Positions 59,178-64,000 of a stretch of 64,000 nucleotides of DNA are shown in pieces. A model generated the notes under the pieces. The model was not told the DNA's origin, ran no database searches, and was given only the letters and a program-made list of their open reading frames with translations. Origin of the DNA: Xenorhabdus beddingii (GTDB lineage: Bacteria; Pseudomonadota; Gammaproteobacteria; Enterobacterales; Enterobacteriaceae); contig NZ_MUBK01000004.1 in NCBI RefSeq assembly GCF_002127545.1, positions 62,001 to 126,000 of the forward strand, written 5' to 3'. The stretch's first letter is position 1. Each line of letters begins with the position of its first letter. The position numbers and the translations under genes are program-made.

Positions 59178-59567
59178 GGGGAAATACACCTTCTCTCTTT
59201 TCGTATCCCACCTGTATTATTTTTCTTGGACTGACCTATTGACAGCACGATACACCCAGAATGGCTCAGGGCCAGCTCGGGTACTTTGCTGTGATATCGC
59301 GACTGTCTTGTTACTGTCAAATGGCAAGAAACACAATATATAGGGGGTAATTAAAACGGTAATAACAAGATAATGTAAAATTTGCGTTTTATCAAGTGCA
59401 CAACATTGCGAAGTTTTGTGGATAACTTGAGGATTAATTTTGCCAAAAAGCCGATAACCTGCGTAGTTACTTGATGTTACTTTCATAAGGCTATCGGCGA
59501 AACAGGGAAAATAAAATCGTAAAAATAATATTTAATTGGCGCTTTATTAATCCCTTAGTGACTTAAG
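59178..59567. promoter_or_regulatory. nrdA promoter region with DnaA box and NrdR-like box
   Basis: On the minus strand TTGACA (59320-59315) and TATCAC (59296-59291), 18 bases apart, may be the promoter. An exact DnaA box TTATCCACA lies at 59425-59417, and ACACAATATATAGGGG (59331-59346) resembles half of an NrdR box. DnaA and NrdR both control nrdAB in E. coli. The rest of the 390 bp between nrdA and ubiG is not recognised. Confidence 0.55.
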
Positions 59568-60302
59568 TCAGACTGATTGGGTATGCAGCATATAGTTCAC
59601 GTCTACATTATGTCCAAGCCGAAATTTATCTGTTAACGGGTTGTAATGTAAACCGATAATATGTTGATCTCTCAACGGGGTCTTATCAATCCAATCAATC
59701 AATTCAGAAGGACGGATGAACTTTTTCGCATCATGCGTTCCCTTGGGCACCATGTTCAGAATATATTCAGCACCCACAACCGCCACTAACCAGGCTTTTC
59801 GATTGCGGTTAATGGTTGAAAAGAAAACATGGCCTCCGGGTTTAACTAATTCGGCACAGGCGCGAACCACAGACTCAGGATCAGGGACATGTTCAAGCAT
59901 TTCCATGCATGTCACGACATCATAAGCGTGCGGATGCTGCTCCGCATGGCTTTCCACAGTTTCCTGAACATAAGAGACGGAAATGCCGGATTCTAGGGCA
60001 TGCAGGCGAGCAACTTCAAGGGGCTCAAAACCCATATCCAGCCCTGTGACTTCCGCACCTTCACGCGCCATGCTTTCCGACAAAATGCCACCACCACAGC
60101 CAACATCCAGCACTTTTTTACCAAAAAGACCCTCTGCATGTTGCAGGATGTAGCTCAAACGCAATGGGTTGATACGGTGCAATGGCTTGAACTCACCTTC
60201 AAGATCCCACCAACGGGAAGCAACGGCTTCAAATTTTTCGATCTCCTGTTGATCCACATTGGCATGGGTCGGAATGTGTGAATCGGGGGTTTTGATGTTC
60301 AT
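59568..60302 (-). CDS. ubiG: Ubiquinone O-methyltransferase UbiG
   Basis: A 244-residue SAM methyltransferase for both O-methylations in ubiquinone synthesis. The signature [20 protein letters not shown] and SAM motif [15 protein letters not shown] are present, then [14 protein letters not shown]. The open frame reaches 60362; homology sets the start at 60302. It is divergent from gyrA as in E. coli. Confidence 0.97.
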   Translation of the reverse strand: MNIKTPDSHIPTHANVDQQEIEKFEAVASRWWDLEGEFKPLHRINPLRLSYILQHAEGLFGKKVLDVGCGGGILSESMAREGAEVTGLDMGFEPLEVARLHALESGISVSYVQETVESHAEQHPHAYDVVTCMEMLEHVPDPESVVRACAELVKPGGHVFFSTINRNRKAWLVAVVGAEYILNMVPKGTHDAKKFIRPSELIDWIDKTPLRDQHIIGLHYNPLTDKFRLGHNVDVNYMLHTQSV

Positions 60303-60465
60303 CAGCAATATCGCTCCTAGGAACTGTTTCACAGAAAACTGGCTCACAGCAAACTGATTCACAGAAAATATAACAGTATTATGGGGATGTGTGACAGAAA
60401 GCTATTATACATGCCTTAATCTTGAAATACTCGCATCTGGTTTTTATAAAACTGTCAATTTGTGG

Positions 60466-60471
60466 TATAAT
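60466..60471 (+). promoter_or_regulatory. gyrA promoter -10 element
   Basis: An exact TATAAT 41 bp before the gyrA ATG, preceded by TGTGG and with only a poor -35 (TTTATA region at 60443). A strong -10 with weak -35 is typical of gyr promoters, which are turned on by DNA relaxation. Confidence 0.6.
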
Positions 60472-60511
60472 TCTAAGCCTTTGAATTCGGAGTATGAGGG
60501 ACAGTGGCTCC

Positions 60512-63157
60512 ATGAGCGACATTGCCAGAGAAATCACACCGGTCAATATCGAAGAAGAGCTGAAAAGCTCGTATCTGGATTATGCGATGTCCGTTATTGT
60601 TGGACGCGCACTGCCAGATGTTCGTGATGGACTGAAGCCAGTACACCGCCGCGTACTTTTCGCGATGAATGTATTGGGAAATGATTGGAATAAACCCTAT
60701 AAAAAATCTGCCCGCGTTGTTGGGGATGTTATCGGTAAATACCATCCACATGGTGACAGCGCGGTTTATGACACGATTGTTCGTCTGGCACAACCATTCT
60801 CCATGCGTTACATGCTGGTTGACGGTCAGGGGAACTTTGGGTCAGTAGATGGCGATTCAGCGGCAGCGATGCGTTATACCGAAGTACGCATGGCAAAAAT
60901 TGCCCACGAATTGCTGGCAGACTTGGAAAAAGAAACTGTCGACTTTGTGCCTAACTATGATGGCACAGAGCAAATCCCCGAGGTAATGCCAACCCGTATT
61001 CCCAATCTGTTGGTGAATGGTTCATCAGGGATTGCGGTAGGTATGGCAACCAACATTCCACCCCATAATTTATCTGAGGTGATTGACGGCTGTCTGGCTT
61101 ATATTGATGATGAAAACATCAGTATCGAAGGGCTGATGGAATATATTCCCGGCCCTGATTTCCCGACTGCCGCCATTATCAATGGACGTCGTGGTATTCA
61201 GGAAGCCTACCGTACCGGTCGCGGTAAGATTTATATCCGCGCCCGTGCAGAAATTGAAACTGATGAAAAGAATGGCCGCGAAACCATTATCGTCAATGAG
61301 ATCCCTTATCAGGTCAATAAAGCCCGACTGATCGAAAAAATGGCTGAACTGGTAAAAGATAAGCGTATTGAAGGGATCAGCGCATTACGTGACGAATCCG
61401 ATAAAGATGGGATGCGCATCGTTATCGAAGTCAAACGGGATGCCGTTGGTGAAGTTGTTCTGAATAACCTGTATTCACTGACCCAGTTACAAGTTTCATT
61501 TGGTATCAACATGGTTGCCCTGCATCAGGGACAGCCTAAGTTACTCAACCTGAAAGATATCCTGTCTGCGTTTGTTTGCCATCGTCGCGAAGTTGTCACG
61601 CGCCGGACTATCTTTGAACTACGGAAAGCCCGCGAACGTGCCCATCTCCTGGAAGCATTGGCAGTTGCACTGGCAAACATCGACCCTGTCATCGAATTGA
61701 TCCGCCGCGCTTCTACGCCTGCGGAAGCCAAAGCCAGTCTGATCGCCCAACCGTGGGAATTGGGCAATGTTGCTGCGATGTTGGAACAGGCAGGTGATGA
61801 TGCCGCCCGTCCTGAATGGCTGGAACCACAGTATGGAATTCATGACGGTAAATATTACCTGACTGAACAGCAAGCACAGGCCATTTTGGATTTGCGCCTG
61901 CAAAAACTGACCGGGTTAGAGCATGAAAAACTGCTTGAAGAATATCGTGAACTACTGAACGTCATCGCAGAGCTGCTGTTTATTTTGGAAAATCCTGAAC
62001 GTTTGATGGAAGTCATTCGTGAAGAGTTACTGGCCATCAAAGCACAGTATAATGATGCCCGCCGGACTGAGCTGACTGAAAACTCAGCAGATATCAATAT
62101 TGAAGATCTGATCAATCAAGAAGATGTGGTGGTAACACTATCCCATCAGGGATACGTTAAGTACCAGCCATTGTCCGACTACGAAGCGCAGCGTCGTGGC
62201 GGCAAAGGTAAATCGGCCGCACGCACCAAAGAAGAAGACTTCATTGAGCGTCTGCTGGTGGCTAATACCCACGATACTATCCTCTGCTTCTCAAATAAGG
62301 GCAAGATGTACTGGATGAAAGTATATCAATTGCCGGAAGCGAGCCGTGGTGCCCGTGGTCGTCCGATTGTCAACCTGTTGCCATTGGATCAGAGCGAACG
62401 TATTACCGCCATTTTGCCAGTGCGTGAATATGAAGATGGGCTGAATATCTTCATGGCTACCGCAAGCGGTATCGTTAAGAAGACTAAACTCAGTGAATTC
62501 AGCCGCCCACGCAGTGCCGGCATCATCGCAGTGAACCTGAATGAAGGTGATGAGCTGATCGGGGTTGACCTGACGGATGGCAGCAATGAAGTCATGCTAT
62601 TCTCTGCACAGGGCAAAGTCGTTCGTTTCCTCGAAGAAGAGGAAGAGACGCTGGAAGATGGTACGGTTCGTGTGAAAGGTGTTCGCGCGATGGGACGTAC
62701 CGCAACAGGGGTTCGTGGCATCAAACTCGGTGCAGGCGATAAAGTCGTTTCTCTGATTATTCCGCGTGGAGAAGGAGAAATCCTGACTGTCACCGAGAAT
62801 GGTTACGGCAAACGTACTGCTGAGAGCGAATATCCGACGAAATCCCGTGCTACACAGGGTGTTATTTCCATCAAGGTCAGTGAACGCAACGGCAATGTGA
62901 TCGGCGCCATTCAAGTCGTCGCGACGGATCAGATCATGATGATTACCGATGCAGGTACCTTGGTACGAACCCGTGTATCTGAAGTCAGCATTGTTGGTCG
63001 TAATACACAGGGCGTTACCCTGATCCGTACATCAGAAGACGAAAAAGTCGTTGGCTTGCAGCGTGTGGCTGAACCGGACGAAGACGACGATGAGGAAGAT
63101 AACAATACAGCAGCTCCTTCTGCTGAAGGACATGGTGAGTCAGAAGATCAAGAGTGA
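60512..63157 (+). CDS. gyrA: DNA gyrase subunit A
   Basis: An 881-residue type II topoisomerase subunit. Catalytic Tyr122 is in AAMRYTE; the quinolone-determining region keeps Ser83 and Asp87 ([10 protein letters not shown]), so no classic resistance change is present. The GyrA box QRRGGKG starts the C-terminal wrapping domain. In that domain a short acidic insert (about residues 706-722, [15 protein letters not shown]) replaces the FKESS of E. coli. The acidic tail is usual. The ATG at 60512 matches [10 protein letters not shown]; the seven codons before it are not used. Confidence 0.98.
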   Translation: MSDIAREITPVNIEEELKSSYLDYAMSVIVGRALPDVRDGLKPVHRRVLFAMNVLGNDWNKPYKKSARVVGDVIGKYHPHGDSAVYDTIVRLAQPFSMRYMLVDGQGNFGSVDGDSAAAMRYTEVRMAKIAHELLADLEKETVDFVPNYDGTEQIPEVMPTRIPNLLVNGSSGIAVGMATNIPPHNLSEVIDGCLAYIDDENISIEGLMEYIPGPDFPTAAIINGRRGIQEAYRTGRGKIYIRARAEIETDEKNGRETIIVNEIPYQVNKARLIEKMAELVKDKRIEGISALRDESDKDGMRIVIEVKRDAVGEVVLNNLYSLTQLQVSFGINMVALHQGQPKLLNLKDILSAFVCHRREVVTRRTIFELRKARERAHLLEALAVALANIDPVIELIRRASTPAEAKASLIAQPWELGNVAAMLEQAGDDAARPEWLEPQYGIHDGKYYLTEQQAQAILDLRLQKLTGLEHEKLLEEYRELLNVIAELLFILENPERLMEVIREELLAIKAQYNDARRTELTENSADINIEDLINQEDVVVTLSHQGYVKYQPLSDYEAQRRGGKGKSAARTKEEDFIERLLVANTHDTILCFSNKGKMYWMKVYQLPEASRGARGRPIVNLLPLDQSERITAILPVREYEDGLNIFMATASGIVKKTKLSEFSRPRSAGIIAVNLNEGDELIGVDLTDGSNEVMLFSAQGKVVRFLEEEEETLEDGTVRVKGVRAMGRTATGVRGIKLGAGDKVVSLIIPRGEGEILTVTENGYGKRTAESEYPTKSRATQGVISIKVSERNGNVIGAIQVVATDQIMMITDAGTLVRTRVSEVSIVGRNTQGVTLIRTSEDEKVVGLQRVAEPDEDDDEEDNNTAAPSAEGHGESEDQE

Positions 63158-63200
63158 TCCACTGTTCCTGCTGTATACCATCAACTGTATACCATCAACA

Positions 63201-63229
63201 AAGCAGACACTTCGGTGTCTGCTTTTTTT
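63201..63229 (+). terminator. gyrA terminator
   Basis: AAGCAGACAC (63201-63210), tetraloop TTCG, GTGTCTGCTT (63215-63224), followed by a run of T to 63229. A textbook intrinsic terminator. Confidence 0.95.
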
Positions 63230-63343
63230 GCACAATTTTTTGACGAAGAATTGGCAAGAACCAAATGTGACTTTGTATTCCCTGCTACACTAGTATATGC
63301 TGTGAACAGTTAATATTAATCATGTTTTTCGTCGGGCGATCTC

Positions 63344-64000
63344 TTGAGATATCTATCTTCTTTTCGGACGTCATTAAAGATATCCCGTTATCTTTTTCGG
63401 GTGCTTGGATGTATGTTATGGGCACTCGGCGCCTTATTAACCAGCTTTTATTTGGTCAATCTTTATAATGAAGTCAAATCAGATATTCGTCAGGAATATA
63501 ACGCCAACTACGATATAGCATTTTCTCAATTACGGCATCTTTCCAATATCCTGCGGGATGTTCAATATATGGCAGAGAGAGACTTATCTCAAGAAAATGA
63601 TAAAGGTCTAACAGTTACTCTGCTTCATAATAACGCTATTCTTCCATACATTACCCTGAATTCTCATTCCGATTGTGACCTTTTGCGCAACCGCGCACAT
63701 AATGACTTAGCGACTTTGGATCAGATGATATCCCTTTGGAGTAATAATGTTTCAATTATACGTAAGGTAAACCAGATTTTTTTCGTTGATGCACAAAGCA
63801 TGTGCATGGTGAAATTTGCCTCTCGTGGCAATACCGTAGAATCTGACATAATAAAAAAAATAATCTATGAGAATAGCCGAAAGCTAGTCAACCTGAAAGA
63901 TCAGGGGAAAGAGCGGATCGTCTTTGGAATAGAACCTAACTCAAGGGCAGATGGCGGTAGCCTTTATATTTTTACACCCATTTATGCTGATGGAGAGATG
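63344..64000 (+). CDS. rcsC: Rcs phosphorelay sensor kinase RcsC (5' part, cut by window end)
   Basis: The frame is open from 63344 to the window end (219 codons). It starts at TTG: MRYLSSFRTSLKISRYLFRVL mirrors E. coli RcsC MKYLASFRTTLKASRYMFRAL; the translation is split by a membrane helix (CMLWALGALLTSFYLV) and continues into the periplasmic sensor. The nearby ATG at 63322 is in another frame. The kinase and receiver domains lie beyond the window. RcsC passes envelope-stress phosphate through RcsD to RcsB, which represses flhDC. Confidence 0.9.
   Translation, partial: MRYLSSFRTSLKISRYLFRVLGCMLWALGALLTSFYLVNLYNEVKSDIRQEYNANYDIAFSQLRHLSNILRDVQYMAERDLSQENDKGLTVTLLHNNAILPYITLNSHSDCDLLRNRAHNDLATLDQMISLWSNNVSIIRKVNQIFFVDAQSMCMVKFASRGNTVESDIIKKIIYENSRKLVNLKDQGKERIVFGIEPNSRADGGSLYIFTPIYADGEM

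Noticed and set aside
63322..63344. ATG at 63322 as the rcsC start
   Set aside because: It is out of frame with the RcsC-like translation. The TTG at 63344 gives a start matching E. coli RcsC.
1..64000. CRISPR arrays, rRNA genes, complete insertion sequences
   Set aside because: No regularly spaced identical repeats with unique spacers were seen, no rRNA-like sequence, and no transposase frame. The tRNA repeats and the 14-bp cheW repeat lack CRISPR layout.

Overview
The window looks like a chromosome segment of an entomopathogenic or symbiotic member of the Morganellaceae, most likely Xenorhabdus (Photorhabdus is the main alternative). Three things suggest this. The backbone proteins (FlhA, CheY, NrdA, GyrA, UbiG, PyrC, LpxL) are close to the enterobacterial ones but not identical. 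The DNA is AT-rich. The accessory genes are of the kind seen in insect-associated bacteria: a chitin-active LPMO, Ail-type barrels, and a toxin-like glycosyltransferase beside a YopT-like protease. This assignment is inference, since no search could be run.

Layout. At 0.3-3.0 kb lie a secreted protein of unknown function and a two-gene, toxin-like operon on the minus strand. At 3.2-22.5 kb is the flagellar/chemotaxis master cluster, all on the minus strand: flhDC, motAB, cheAW, two chemoreceptors, cheRBYZ and flhBA. It is interrupted between cheZ and flhB by an alpha/beta hydrolase, a serine recombinase and a sodium:alanine symporter. flhDC has a 1.8 kb upstream region with a perfect palindromic RcsAB-type box and a perfect CRP-type site. 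At 24.3-26.4 kb is a decayed mgtCB locus (intact mgtC, broken mgtB). At 27.2-36.9 kb are a cold-shock gene, ylaC, four tandem tRNA-Asn genes, pyrC with its CTP-sensing leader, bssS, an RcsA-like regulator, trhO, lpxL and a POT peptide transporter.

At 37.1-44.8 kb are a truncated LysR gene joined to the tail of a LysE-type exporter, a small exported protein, a PhzF homologue, lldPD without lldR, and a thioesterase / hydrolase / LysR operon. At 45.0-55.3 kb is an accessory, phage-flavoured region: NADAR protein, DUF2335-like protein, a cro/cI switch with visible operators, a frameshifted PD-(D/E)XK nuclease, an LPMO, a VOC protein, an endolysin, two Ail/Lom barrels, a GST and an AmiD-like amidase. 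At 55.5-64.0 kb the backbone resumes with nrdAB-yfaE, ubiG, gyrA and the 5' part of rcsC.

One theme joins distant parts of the window. rcsC, the RcsA-like LuxR protein and the RcsAB-type box upstream of flhDC together suggest that envelope-stress signalling controls motility here. Another theme is erosion: mgtB, lysR/lysE and the nuclease are all broken, and a family of hairpin repeats is scattered between genes.
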